A DNA stretch of 64,000 bases from Nitrospira sp. CG24A (GTDB taxonomy: Bacteria > Nitrospirota > Nitrospiria > Nitrospirales > Nitrospiraceae). The stretch is from the NCBI GenBank assembly GCA_002869925.2, contig NEWT02000035.1, forward strand, positions 158,918-222,917. The letters run 5' to 3'. Positions within the stretch are counted from its first letter, which is position 1. Each line of letters begins with the position of its first letter. Positions 16,385 to 24,979 of this stretch are shown piece by piece. Below the pieces are notes generated by a model that was given only the letters and a program-made list of their open reading frames with translations, did no database searches and was not told the origin of the DNA. Position numbers and translations under genes: made by a program.

Positions 16385-17207
16385 AGAGCCGTATCGCTGG
16401 GTCGAAGCTGTCGGCAATCGGCGTCAATATCTCGACGAACAGTTCAAGCAGGGGAGTCCGGTTGTCGCTCTGTCCTATGATGGAGGGATTCTCCTGACGA
16501 CAGTGAGCAAGGGTACCCCGAAGCTCTACGAGATCTACGACCGGCTGGCATTGGGGGGAATGGGGCATCCCACTGATCTGGAAAAACTTCGCTTTAGTCT
16601 ACTCGAAATGGCTCATGTCGAAGGTTTCAATCGTTCTCCATCTGATGTCACGGGGTCGAGACTAGTAAAATACGGGATTGCCCCGGTGATAAAGCAGGCC
16701 TTCGAGGAAGTCTATAAGGCGCCGTTTATCGTCCGTATCGTGGTGGCCGAGTTGGGGCAGAAGCCGGAGAAGGATGCGTTGTTGACGATCAACTACGATG
16801 GGACGTTTGAGGAAACGACGGGTCGCGCGGTGTTGGCTGCTACCTCGGCTGCTCAGACGAAGATGATGTCGTATCTCAAGGAGCAGCAGCCGGCTCCGCT
16901 TTCATTGGAACAGGCGTTGGATCTGGCTTTGCGCGCCTGGGCGATTGGTTCGTTGGCGCATCAACAAGATGAGGCAGACCAACAGGCTGAGGCCAAGCCA
17001 CAGACTAGTAACGCAGGCTCATCGGCCGCCGCCATTCCCAGCAGTGATACCTTGATCGCACATGTCCGGAGCATTGCCGGTGAACGGACGATCGAATGCG
17101 CAATTCTCGAGCGCCAGGCTCCCGGCAGCTCAAAATATCGGTCGCTCAAACAGGTGGACCTGTCACGCCTCCTGCCGGCCGCGCTTCAGTCCGTCGTGGC
17201 GAACTAA
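16377..17207 (+). CDS. prcA: Proteasome alpha subunit
   Basis: The 276-residue protein begins MYEEPYRWVEA, a gate-forming N-terminal segment. The alpha-type core continues through SPVVALSYDGGILL and an IYDRLALGGMG segment, and it lacks the catalytic Thr. The last 70 or so residues form a low-complexity linker (QQAEAKPQT) and a C-terminal strand-rich extension (GERTIECAILERQAPG). It should form the outer rings of the 20S core and bind the ATPase. The start is the ATG at 16377, inside the end of prcB, so the two are translationally coupled. Confidence 0.9.
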   Translation: MYEEPYRWVEAVGNRRQYLDEQFKQGSPVVALSYDGGILLTTVSKGTPKLYEIYDRLALGGMGHPTDLEKLRFSLLEMAHVEGFNRSPSDVTGSRLVKYGIAPVIKQAFEEVYKAPFIVRIVVAELGQKPEKDALLTINYDGTFEETTGRAVLAATSAAQTKMMSYLKEQQPAPLSLEQALDLALRAWAIGSLAHQQDEADQQAEAKPQTSNAGSSAAAIPSSDTLIAHVRSIAGERTIECAILERQAPGSSKYRSLKQVDLSRLLPAALQSVVAN

Positions 17208-17208
17208 G

Positions 17209-18693
17209 ATGTTGAACCGTATTTTCGGACTTGAAACCGAATACGGACTCTTGGTCAATCAAGAACGGCCCGATCATTCCCCGACTTGGTTTGCCCACCA
17301 GATCCGAGACCATCTCTTTCACGTTCAGCGGCGAGGCATCCTTGATCTGCACCACCGGGGTCACGATGAACCCCCTGGCAACGGAGGATTTCTCACCAAC
17401 GCCGGGCGCATGTATCTGGACATGGGCCATCTCGAATGGGCTTCGCCGGAGTGTGAATCGCTCAGCGATGTGGTGGCAGCCGACCGGGCCGGCGATCAGT
17501 TGCTGCAGGAAGCGGTTCAGGATCTCGGTCTGGCCGATACGGTGTCGTTGATCAAGAACAATGTGGATCATGAAACTGATGCGACCTTTGGGTCCCACGA
17601 GAATTATCTCGTCTCGCGGCGCTTTCCCTTTACGCGTCGAGGCCTCGGACCCTTAGTGACCTTCCTCGTCACCAGGCAGATCTTTACAGGGGCGGGACGT
17701 ATCGGTACCGCCGGCCCTCAGGATGGCTGGGTCCAGATGGATCGGCTCCTTGTGCCGCGAGCCATGAGTCATCGGTACGGACAGGAGGCGCTTCTCCCGT
17801 TTCAGATTTCGCAACGCGCCGATTACATTGTGAATGATTTCTTCGAATGGGTGCAGCAGAATCGCGCGATCGTCAATACCAGAGATGAACCCTTAGCTGA
17901 CCCAAATCAATATCGGCGTATTCATTTGTTATTGGGTGATTCAAATATGGCTGAGGTCGCCACAGGCTTGAAGCTGGGGACGACGGGGCTGGTTCTTCAA
18001 CTCATCGAAGAGGGCTACGCGCCGCTCGATCTCGACCTCAATGAGCCGGTCGAAACGATGCAGGACTTATCGCAAGATCAGAGTCGGCAATGGATCGTTC
18101 AGTTGGAGTCGGGGAAGACGATCTCCGCGATCGATATTCAGGAAGCGTTTCTCGCGGCGGCGACAGAGCACTATCGTGGACAGGACGATGAAACCGATTG
18201 GGTGCTCGATCAATGGGAAGCGGTCTTGCGCGATCTCCGAGGGGACTACCAAACGCTGGTGGGACGGGTCGATTGGGCCTCGAAGTTATGGCTGCTCGAA
18301 ACCTTTCGTGAAGCGGAGCAGATGACGTGGGCGGATCCGTCGTTGAAGAGTCTTGATTTGGAGTATCACAATCTCCATCAGAGCAAGGGACTCTATTATG
18401 GCCTGATGGAAGAAGGGCGGGTTCCACGCCTCATTACGGACAAGGCGATTACGTTGGCGATGGACCATCCTCCACGCAACACCAGGGCGTTTGGGCGAGG
18501 CGAACTTGTTCGCCATTTGTTAGCCTGTGGACCTCATGAGGCATCTGACGATCCCAAGCCGGAAGAGCGGTTTTCTCCTTCGTATGTAATTAATTGGTCG
18601 ATTTTCCAACTGCGTGGCCACGCGCCCTTTCCCATGCCGGATCCGTTCAAGACCTACGTGCAGGAAGTACGGACCCATTTACGAGCGGTCTGA
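17209..18693 (+). CDS. pafA: PafA, Pup (UBact) ligase
   Basis: The 494-residue protein begins MLNRIFGLETEYGLL and has the family motifs YLDMGHLEWASPEC, LIKNNVD, NYLVSRRFPF and NTRDEPLAD. It lacks the Dop-type loop insertion, and its C-terminal domain ends with DPFKTYV, close to the C-terminal region of PafA. It should use ATP to phosphorylate the C-terminal Glu of the tag and join it to substrate lysines. It follows prcA by one base and closes the locus. Confidence 0.9.
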   Translation: MLNRIFGLETEYGLLVNQERPDHSPTWFAHQIRDHLFHVQRRGILDLHHRGHDEPPGNGGFLTNAGRMYLDMGHLEWASPECESLSDVVAADRAGDQLLQEAVQDLGLADTVSLIKNNVDHETDATFGSHENYLVSRRFPFTRRGLGPLVTFLVTRQIFTGAGRIGTAGPQDGWVQMDRLLVPRAMSHRYGQEALLPFQISQRADYIVNDFFEWVQQNRAIVNTRDEPLADPNQYRRIHLLLGDSNMAEVATGLKLGTTGLVLQLIEEGYAPLDLDLNEPVETMQDLSQDQSRQWIVQLESGKTISAIDIQEAFLAAATEHYRGQDDETDWVLDQWEAVLRDLRGDYQTLVGRVDWASKLWLLETFREAEQMTWADPSLKSLDLEYHNLHQSKGLYYGLMEEGRVPRLITDKAITLAMDHPPRNTRAFGRGELVRHLLACGPHEASDDPKPEERFSPSYVINWSIFQLRGHAPFPMPDPFKTYVQEVRTHLRAV

Positions 18694-18718
18694 CTGGGGT
18701 GGCAGGCAGGTACCTTCT

Positions 18719-19732
18719 TCACTTTCGCTCTTGCAAGAAGTCCATAATCCGATTCTCCGCCCAAAAAGAATCTTCCCCGTTACTCGGCCATTGCAAAAAT
18801 CCGCAATGACCTCCGTAGCGAGGTGCAATCACGCGAATCCGAGAGTTACGTTGAATTTGCGGGACCGTAAACATGGAATAGGGAATAAAGGGGTCGTCTT
18901 GCGCCGTAATGATGAGCGTAGGGACAGTAATAGCGTCGACTACAAGGCATGCACCTGCACGACTGTAGTAATCGGCTCCGCTGGCGTACCCTCCGTCCGG
19001 AGCTGTATAGCGGTGGTCGAATTGGCTCATGCTGACCGTGCTGTCGAGATCCTTAAGATCCCACTTGCCTGGGAAGAGCGCAGTCTTTCGTCTCAGCCGC
19101 GCTTTAAGTTCCACGAGAAAATGTCTGTGGTAAATCCAGTTGCGCGGCTGCTCCAGAGCTTCGACGCATTTCGGAGGGTCGATATTCGGGCAGACTGCGA
19201 TCGCACCTGCCAACGCTGTTTCCGATGAGCCTGCTTCTCCTGCTGCTTTCAAGATGAGATTCCCTCCCATCGAATAGCCGACAAACCAGATGCGATTGAG
19301 TCCATCGACGTGCGCCAATTCATGGACGATGGCTCGGTAGTCCTGGCTCAAGCCGGTGTTATAGAGTGTCGGTGAGAGATGTTCGGTCCCGCCACACGTA
19401 CGCTGGTTCATCCGGATGACATTGAATCCTGCACGATAGGCTTTCGCAGCGATGCCGTGCATGTAGTGAGACTCGCTGGAGCCTTCCAGACCATGCACAA
19501 GGACTAGGGTTTGGCAGGCTGTGCGAATCGGCTGCCAGTGGCAGAATCCGAGCAACTGGGTGGGCGGTTCGGTGGTAAAGAGGCGCGACTCAGTCGGTAC
19601 TTCGGCAAGCAGTCCTCCGCGCGGCCAAAATCTAGGGACAATGGTCATGAGATGTGGATTACGGAACAAGACCGCCGGTGTAAACTCTCGACCGTTTGAT
19701 GACATAAAGGGCATCATACAAAAAAATTCCAT
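18719..19732 (-). CDS. Alpha/beta hydrolase, YheT-like
   Basis: The 337-residue protein has the alpha/beta-hydrolase nucleophile elbow GYSMGG, the acid residue in TAQDDPFIP and the His in YGGHCGFLQW. It also has LVLVHGLEGSSESHYM, typical of the YheT/embryogenesis-associated EMB8 family of esterase-like proteins. The N-terminal part LFRNPHLMTIVPRFWPR is characteristic of the family too. The substrate is not known. Three in-frame ATG codons lie within the first ten residues, so the start is uncertain by up to about 30 bases. It is convergent with pafA with a 25-base gap. Confidence 0.85.
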   Translation of the reverse strand: MEFFCMMPFMSSNGREFTPAVLFRNPHLMTIVPRFWPRGGLLAEVPTESRLFTTEPPTQLLGFCHWQPIRTACQTLVLVHGLEGSSESHYMHGIAAKAYRAGFNVIRMNQRTCGGTEHLSPTLYNTGLSQDYRAIVHELAHVDGLNRIWFVGYSMGGNLILKAAGEAGSSETALAGAIAVCPNIDPPKCVEALEQPRNWIYHRHFLVELKARLRRKTALFPGKWDLKDLDSTVSMSQFDHRYTAPDGGYASGADYYSRAGACLVVDAITVPTLIITAQDDPFIPYSMFTVPQIQRNSRIRVIAPRYGGHCGFLQWPSNGEDSFWAENRIMDFLQERK

Positions 19733-19863
19733 GAATTCGCAGCAGGTATTGCTGGGGCGCTACATGTTGGAATGTGAGTATTACCACTGAAGACAACAAA
19801 GGCTTCGAGAGAGAATCAAAGGCCTTGAAATATGGGCTTCCCGCTTAAGCAAGGGGGTTAGTT

Positions 19864-20302
19864 TCAAGCAACCGAGAATCCGTGGTAGATAAGGACTGCC
19901 TTGCCCAGGGCTAGGAACTCGTCACGTGTGATATCGTGCTTTGCGTCATTGGTGCGGCCATGATGAGATGACGAAGTCGGGTTTGCCCAGACCGTCGCCA
20001 ACATGATCGACAGTAGGAAGTAAGGCCAATTCCTTCTTGTACGACCGTCCCAGCGCCTTGGATTTCTTGTTGTCATATTGGCTTATGAGCGACCAATTCA
20101 GTTCTTCTCCAGTGTAGGCGTCGCGACCACTGCTTTTAACAACCGCACAGTGGATGGCTTGCTTGTATTCGGTGGTCGTTGCATTAGTGTTACCTCGTGT
20201 ACGGTCGCGCTTGACATGCACAACCGCCTTGGGCTGAAGCCAGCGTGAATAGACCTCTGGTGCTACGCGACCAACAAGACATTGGGGGAAATCGTAAGGC
20301 AT
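19864..20302 (-). pseudogene. Frameshifted HNH-like protein gene
   Basis: Two overlapping frames join if one base is removed near 19956-19957 (an extra G on this strand). The first reads MPYDFPQCLVGRV through YTGEELNWSLISQYDN, LLPTVDHVGDGLG and KPDFVISSW. The second continues RTNDAKHDITRDEFLALG. The combined product, about 145 residues, has the spacing of an HNH-like nuclease-related family (YTGE-x-LxW, LPTVDHV, SWRTNDAKxD). A sequencing error rather than true decay cannot be excluded. Confidence 0.6.
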
Positions 20303-20447
20303 GGTTTAGAAGTTGACCAAAGAGTATGCCGGACTGCATGGTACGACGAGGTAAGCTTCAAATTGGCACATAATTGTCCTGTACCATCAACCACCTGTCA
20401 ACTTGGAAGAGCGCATGGGCTTGCCGTGCCATGAAATGGGAATCATT

Positions 20448-20473
20448 TTACGTTTCACCTTTCACACCTAACG
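20448..20473. repeat. Family-C repeat
   Basis: A short run, TTTACGTTTCACCTTTCACA, belongs to the same dispersed GTAAAR/GTGAAR words as the copies at 13697 and 15513. It lies between the HNH-like pseudogene and the tRNA-Asn terminator. Confidence 0.5.
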
Positions 20474-20490
20474 ATTCTTGGCTATGAGAG

Positions 20491-20530
20491 AAAACAAAGG
20501 GGTACTTCACAGAGTGAAGTACCCCTTTTC
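20491..20530 (-). terminator. Terminator downstream of tRNA-Asn
   Basis: The stem GGGGTACTTCA pairs with TGAAGTACCCC around a short loop. On the minus strand the hairpin is followed by TTTGTTTT. It lies 9 bases past the 3' end of the tRNA and is a strong intrinsic terminator. Confidence 0.8.
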
Positions 20531-20538
20531 GTCTGGAT

Positions 20539-20614
20539 TGGCTCCCCGGGCAGGACTCGAACCTGCGACCAGCCGGTTAACAGCCGGCTGCTCTACCAAC
20601 TGAGCTACCGGGGA
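20539..20614 (-). tRNA. tRNA-Asn (GTT)
   Basis: A 76-base cloverleaf with an encoded CCA end. The acceptor arm TCCCCGG pairs with CCGGGGA, the anticodon stem GCCGG pairs with CCGGC, and the loop CTGTTAA gives anticodon GTT. The T arm contains GGTTCGAGTCC. It is alone, with a terminator just downstream. Confidence 0.97.
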
Positions 20615-20718
20615 ACTGATAGTCCATTATCTGGCGGCGTATTCTAGCAAAAGATGTCGGTTGGAGGGAGACTTTATTTCGATCAGGGCGACCGCTTGGT
20701 CTCTCTGCGTCTATTCCG

Positions 20719-20988
20719 TTATACGTCGAAATCTTCGGTTTCATCCTCATCCGAGCTTGCGTCGGTATTGCCTGCTGCGACGGAGGCGTAGTGCTTCGCC
20801 CAAGTCAGATAGAGATTACCGCTGTCGCGCATGGTATCGGCAGCCTTAACGAGTGTGTGCGCCAAATCCGGGTCTTTCCCGCTGGCATGAATTTCAGCTG
20901 CGCGGCGTTCGAGCGCTTTCGGGTATTCATGGATCAGGCCAGAAATTTCCCCAAGAAGTTGATCGATGACGTTATCTTCGGTTTCCAT
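20719..20988 (-). CDS. Small acidic conserved hypothetical protein
   Basis: The 89-residue protein is predicted mostly helical with an acidic C-terminal tail (SSDEDETEDFDV). No membrane segment, signal or enzyme motif is visible. The start at 20988 has GGAGGG nine bases upstream; the longer frame from 21030 lies in the terminator hairpin. It follows the oxidoreductase operon but is separated by a terminator, so it is probably expressed on its own. Confidence 0.6.
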   Translation of the reverse strand: METEDNVIDQLLGEISGLIHEYPKALERRAAEIHASGKDPDLAHTLVKAADTMRDSGNLYLTWAKHYASVAAGNTDASSDEDETEDFDV

Positions 20989-21016
20989 TGATCTATTCCC
21001 TCCAACAGCGGCGCCA

Positions 21017-21049
21017 ACAAAAAACCCCATAGCGCAGGCGCCATGGGGT
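21017..21049 (-). terminator. Terminator of the 2-oxoacid:ferredoxin oxidoreductase operon
   Basis: On the minus strand ACCCCAT pairs with ATGGGGT around a GC-rich loop, followed by a run of six T. It lies 31 bases past the stop codon of the ferredoxin gene. Confidence 0.75.
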
Positions 21050-21079
21050 CTTGCGCGGGAAACCCGCTATACGAAACGA

Positions 21080-21358
21080 TTACCCTTGGTAGGCCTGCCC
21101 CAGCGCGGCGGACTCACCTTTATTGGACATGAGCTGTCCGGTGGCACTGACGGCCTGCATGGTGATGGCGTAATGCTTGGCTGCGTCGCAGACGATCACG
21201 CACAGTTCACAGCCTTTACAGCGGTCGATGATGACTTCGGCGACCATCTTGCTCGGATTGAGATCGAGACAATTGGCCTCGGGGCAATACATGATGCAGA
21301 GCCGACAACCCTTCTTGGCCACGCATTTTTCGTCGATGACTTGCGCTACGTTATACAT
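21080..21358 (-). CDS. 2-oxoacid:ferredoxin oxidoreductase delta subunit (two 4Fe-4S ferredoxin)
   Basis: The 92-residue ferredoxin-like protein has two cysteine clusters. The first has CRLCIMYCPEANC and the second CKGCELCVIVC, each in a CxxCxxxC arrangement suited to a [4Fe-4S] centre. It should pass electrons between ferredoxin and the catalytic subunits. It ends the operon, directly after the gamma subunit gene. Confidence 0.9.
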   Translation of the reverse strand: MYNVAQVIDEKCVAKKGCRLCIMYCPEANCLDLNPSKMVAEVIIDRCKGCELCVIVCDAAKHYAITMQAVSATGQLMSNKGESAALGQAYQG

Positions 21359-21381
21359 GCGAGCTGGTTCCTTCTCTCTCG

Positions 21382-22089
21382 TTACGCTGCCACGGCAGGG
21401 TTGCCGACTCGCAGCTCATACTGATTCTTCTCGGCCCACGCGCTGGCGATGTCGTAGGCTGCCTTTACTGTTGCCAGGTTCTTGGCCAGCAACATTTCTT
21501 TCTTGGCGAATTTTTTCTTAATCGCTTCATCCAGGGAGGCGGTTCCTCCGGAGGCGACGAACTTTTTCCCGAACCGTTCCTGTAAGGCGCCATCCAGAGA
21601 TTCCATTGAGACGCACTTGGTGATGCCTGCGACCGATCCGATCATCGACATATTCGTCGATAACTCAGTGCCGGCCACCTCGATCGCGAGTTCGGTTCCT
21701 GCAATGTAAAATACCTTTACGTTCAGATCCTTGAGCCGTTCAATGTCATCGGCTGATAGAAGCTCCTGGTCGGAGTTGATAACCACGAGGCCGCCTTCTT
21801 TCACGCCGGAATAGAAGGGCATGGTATAGCTCTTTCCCATAGTGATGACCTGGGGATGAAAGACCTGAATGACGTCGGGAAATACTAATTCGCCACGGTC
21901 GTAGATTCGTTCGATGCCAATTCGGCAATAGCTTTCCGCCGGCGCCATGCGCTTCTCGGCACCGAAAAAGGGATTGGAGATCGAAAACTTGCCGTCGCGG
22001 TTGGCGGCCATGGCCAGAACATGCGCAGCAGTGACAGCGCCCTGCCCTCCTAATCCCGACATCCGGATGTTCAGTCTTTTCTTGATCAT
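21382..22089 (-). CDS. 2-oxoacid:ferredoxin oxidoreductase gamma subunit
   Basis: The 235-residue protein begins MIKKRLNIRMSGLGGQGAV. The GLGGQG loop is typical of gamma subunits, which form the third domain of the pyruvate/2-oxoglutarate:ferredoxin oxidoreductases. Length and order match the operon. Confidence 0.9.
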   Translation of the reverse strand: MIKKRLNIRMSGLGGQGAVTAAHVLAMAANRDGKFSISNPFFGAEKRMAPAESYCRIGIERIYDRGELVFPDVIQVFHPQVITMGKSYTMPFYSGVKEGGLVVINSDQELLSADDIERLKDLNVKVFYIAGTELAIEVAGTELSTNMSMIGSVAGITKCVSMESLDGALQERFGKKFVASGGTASLDEAIKKKFAKKEMLLAKNLATVKAAYDIASAWAEKNQYELRVGNPAVAA

Positions 22090-22113
22090 AATCGTCTCTC
22101 CTCCAGAATCGGA

Positions 22114-23019
22114 TTAGGCCCCCTGAGAGGCGAGCTGTTTTGCAGCGGCCTTCTTTTCCTTGTCTTTGGCAGCTATCTCTGCCAGGAGTTGCTTGGCTGG
22201 TTCGCTCATGTACTCTTTGTAGGCGAACCGCTCGGTCGGCTTTTCAGAATCCCGCATTTCCTGGAGCCCTTCCATACTGTTCTTCCCGATTTCGAGAATG
22301 CATGGCGTATAGAGCTGGAGATAAGTCGGGCCAATTTCTCGCGAGATCATGACTGCGTTCCGGACCACCTTTTCCACAAGGGATGGTTTGCTGACGGTGC
22401 ATTGAACTACATAATGGCAGCCTGACTCGCGTGCGATTTCAGGCAGACGGACCTTGTCGAAGAGTTTTCCAACCGGCGCCATCTTGGCGACGAATCCTTT
22501 TTGCATGAGACCACTTTCCTGGCCGCCTGTATTGGCGTACAGTTCGTTATCGAAGCAAATCGTGGTGAACTTCTCCTGGCGGAACCAGGCTTGCAGTGTC
22601 ATGTCGAGGCCGATATCGACGGTGGCACCGTCACCGGCAAGCACGACCACGTCTTTCGTCCGGCCTGGGAAACGGACGCTCAAGGCGCGCTTCAAGCCTG
22701 AGGCAATGGCGTTCTGGTTGCCGAAGAGGGAGTGAATGTTATGTACAGCCACCATGGGGAACACCAGGCTGGTACAGCCGGTGGAACCAACCATGACGGT
22801 GTCTTCGGGGTTCGGCAATGAGGCGAGGATATATCGGAAGGCCATGGACTCAGGGCAACCGGCGCAGAGGGAGTGCTGCTCTATCAGTTCCTTGCTGTTG
22901 CCGATATCTTTCCAGCCTCGGTCTTCTTTGCCATAGGTTGCGCTTTTGACCAGGTCTTGGTAGTCGGATGGCATGATGTCGTATAGGTCATCCGAAATCT
23001 TGATACGTTCTTTGCTCAT
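22114..23019 (-). CDS. 2-oxoacid:ferredoxin oxidoreductase beta subunit (TPP binding)
   Basis: The 301-residue protein has the thiamine-diphosphate motif GDGATVDIG followed by the conserved NTGGQ, and a Cys pair (CAGCPE) for an iron-sulfur cluster. Start 23019 is selected because GGAGG lies 5 bases upstream; a frame reaching back to 23151 runs into the alpha gene. It is the catalytic subunit that binds TPP. Whether the enzyme uses pyruvate or 2-oxoglutarate cannot be told from sequence here; both exist as five-subunit forms in organisms with a reductive TCA cycle. Confidence 0.92.
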   Translation of the reverse strand: MSKERIKISDDLYDIMPSDYQDLVKSATYGKEDRGWKDIGNSKELIEQHSLCAGCPESMAFRYILASLPNPEDTVMVGSTGCTSLVFPMVAVHNIHSLFGNQNAIASGLKRALSVRFPGRTKDVVVLAGDGATVDIGLDMTLQAWFRQEKFTTICFDNELYANTGGQESGLMQKGFVAKMAPVGKLFDKVRLPEIARESGCHYVVQCTVSKPSLVEKVVRNAVMISREIGPTYLQLYTPCILEIGKNSMEGLQEMRDSEKPTERFAYKEYMSEPAKQLLAEIAAKDKEKKAAAKQLASQGA

Positions 23020-23086
23020 GTTGGCCTCCTCGGTACGTATGTCGTATTTAGCTTCAGGTCGGTTGTTTTTGCTGCATAGAATAGGA

Positions 23087-24298
23087 TCAACTGCCTCGAC
23101 CGGCCAACGACATGGTACGCATGCCGAGCAGGTTCTTGATTTCTGAGACAATAATTTCCGGTGGCATCGTCATACCTCCGCAGACACGCGGACCGGCGTT
23201 TACACGGTCACTGTTCGGGATGGTAGCCTTAATTTCCTTTGCTAACCACCCGGTCACATTGAATTCCGGGACGATGATGTGCTTAGCATTTTTTGTGGCT
23301 TCACGGATTTCCTCGCCCGGCCAAGGTCGCAAGGACTTGATCTTTACCAGACCGCAACGGATGCCTTCGTCCTCAAGGAGTCGGATGGCTTCACGGCCTT
23401 GCGATACTGCCGTACCAGAGGAGACGATAATGACCTCGGCATCGGTATTTTCCGTCTCGATCAACCCGTTGATCCACTTGATTGTGTGCTTGCGGGACCG
23501 CTCCACTGCTGCCCAGACTTCTTGCTGCCAGGAAGCGTGGGTGGCATAGCTGATGTAGTTGCTTTTCATGACAAACGGATCGCGCATCATCCGAACCGGC
23601 GGACATTCCATGTCCATGCAGGGCACGGGGGAGCGGTAGGGGTCGTAAGGTGGAAGGCACATGTCGGCTGGGGTGAGATTGACGACGTCCTTGGTATGAG
23701 TCACGAAAAATCCGTCGCAACACAACGCTAACGGGAGGTGCACGTCAGGCTCCTCCGACACCATATAGCCTTTGAGGATCCAATCGAAGAAGTCTTGTGC
23801 AGTTTCTGCGTGCCAGACGAGCATGCCGGTATTCAGAAGATAGGCAATCTCGAGCGTGTCCGGCTGAATTGATAGGGGAGAGTTGATGCCACGGCAGGTG
23901 ACGATCATCTGAATCGGCAACCGTGCCCCTGACCACATTGGGAAGTTCTCCATGGCGCGCATCGTGCCTGGTCCCGCGGTCGTTGTAAACACGCGCGCTC
24001 CACCGAAGGCCGCTCCCGCGCATTGCGACATGACGGCGAATTCACTCTCGCCACGGAAGTAGTCGCCGATGTAACCCTCGGCAAAGAGCTCGCCGATCAA
24101 GGCGGCCGCTTCGCTCTGTGGTGTAATCGGGTATGCGATCATTACGTCACAGCTGGCCCGCCTGAGTGCTTCTTTGATGACCTCGCTACCCGTATAGAAC
24201 GACGGCGTGCGCGGTGCGTCGTTCATCATCGTCCAGGTGTCGGTAAAGGTCTGCCCTTTTTTATTTTTTGTGCCGATGACGGAGTGTGAGTCTGCCAT
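23087..24298 (-). CDS. 2-oxoacid:ferredoxin oxidoreductase alpha subunit
   Basis: The 403-residue protein has the alpha-subunit YPITPQSE pyrimidine-binding motif and the TAGPGTMRAMEN segment. It should bind 2-oxoacid and the TPP pyrimidine with the beta subunit. The start at 24298 follows AAAGGAG by eight bases; a start at 24316 is less likely. It lies between the fifth subunit and the beta subunit in the operon. Confidence 0.92.
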   Translation of the reverse strand: MADSHSVIGTKNKKGQTFTDTWTMMNDAPRTPSFYTGSEVIKEALRRASCDVMIAYPITPQSEAAALIGELFAEGYIGDYFRGESEFAVMSQCAGAAFGGARVFTTTAGPGTMRAMENFPMWSGARLPIQMIVTCRGINSPLSIQPDTLEIAYLLNTGMLVWHAETAQDFFDWILKGYMVSEEPDVHLPLALCCDGFFVTHTKDVVNLTPADMCLPPYDPYRSPVPCMDMECPPVRMMRDPFVMKSNYISYATHASWQQEVWAAVERSRKHTIKWINGLIETENTDAEVIIVSSGTAVSQGREAIRLLEDEGIRCGLVKIKSLRPWPGEEIREATKNAKHIIVPEFNVTGWLAKEIKATIPNSDRVNAGPRVCGGMTMPPEIIVSEIKNLLGMRTMSLAGRGS

Positions 24299-24343
24299 GA
24301 TGTAGGCTCCTTTCACTGTCTTCAGAACCTCAAACCCTGTCGC

Positions 24344-24979
24344 TTAGTTTGAGGCTCCGCTCTTGGCTGATGTCAGCCGTGGTTGAACCGTCCCTTTTAA
24401 TCTTTTCACAGCATCAGCCAGTCGCATAATCTTTTCAACGGACGCGTCGCGGAAGGACAGCATCGCATCTTCATGACCGGCTTGAGCACACATGGCAATG
24501 GTGTAACAGGATGTACCGCCCCGAATGATTTTGAGCGACAAATTGGCTTGATGGCAGTGGACTCCGATGAACATGCAGCAGTCGATTTTATTGTGCCAGA
24601 TAGTCAGATTCGGGTGATTGGGATTGATTTCGACTTCAGGATTGATCTTCGGATATTTGGGCCGATAGTCAGGCATCGGAATCAACATGGGGGTTTGCCC
24701 AGGCTGCACGCATTCCTTGAGCGTGTTGTACAAGTGGCGGATGGCCGTGGCCTTCTTGGCCGCTTTCTCATTCCATGCCCACAGGACTAAGGGGCCGGGA
24801 AAGAGGGTCGGCACTTTGGCCATAAGGAATTGCTTCGCTGCTTCTTCGTAGGCTTTTTCCTCAGGGACGATCACACCGTTGATATGAGCCTCCCCGGGGT
24901 TTGGTAAACAGATACCCATACTGGCAGCTGACGGGGGAAGGAAATGTTCTGGGCCTGGAAGGACACGATACTGAGTCAT
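24344..24979 (-). CDS. Accessory (epsilon-type) subunit of a five-subunit 2-oxoacid:ferredoxin oxidoreductase
   Basis: The 211-residue protein is conserved in the five-subunit oxidoreductases of Hydrogenobacter and Nitrospira. Visible features are FPGPLVLWAWNEKAAKKATAI near the middle and IDCCMFIGVHCHQANLSLK with two Cys-Cys/His positions that could bind metal. Databases often label this family 'carbon monoxide dehydrogenase beta subunit family', a misleading name here because no CODH catalytic gene is near. It is first in the operon. Confidence 0.75.
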   Translation of the reverse strand: MTQYRVLPGPEHFLPPSAASMGICLPNPGEAHINGVIVPEEKAYEEAAKQFLMAKVPTLFPGPLVLWAWNEKAAKKATAIRHLYNTLKECVQPGQTPMLIPMPDYRPKYPKINPEVEINPNHPNLTIWHNKIDCCMFIGVHCHQANLSLKIIRGGTSCYTIAMCAQAGHEDAMLSFRDASVEKIMRLADAVKRLKGTVQPRLTSAKSGASN

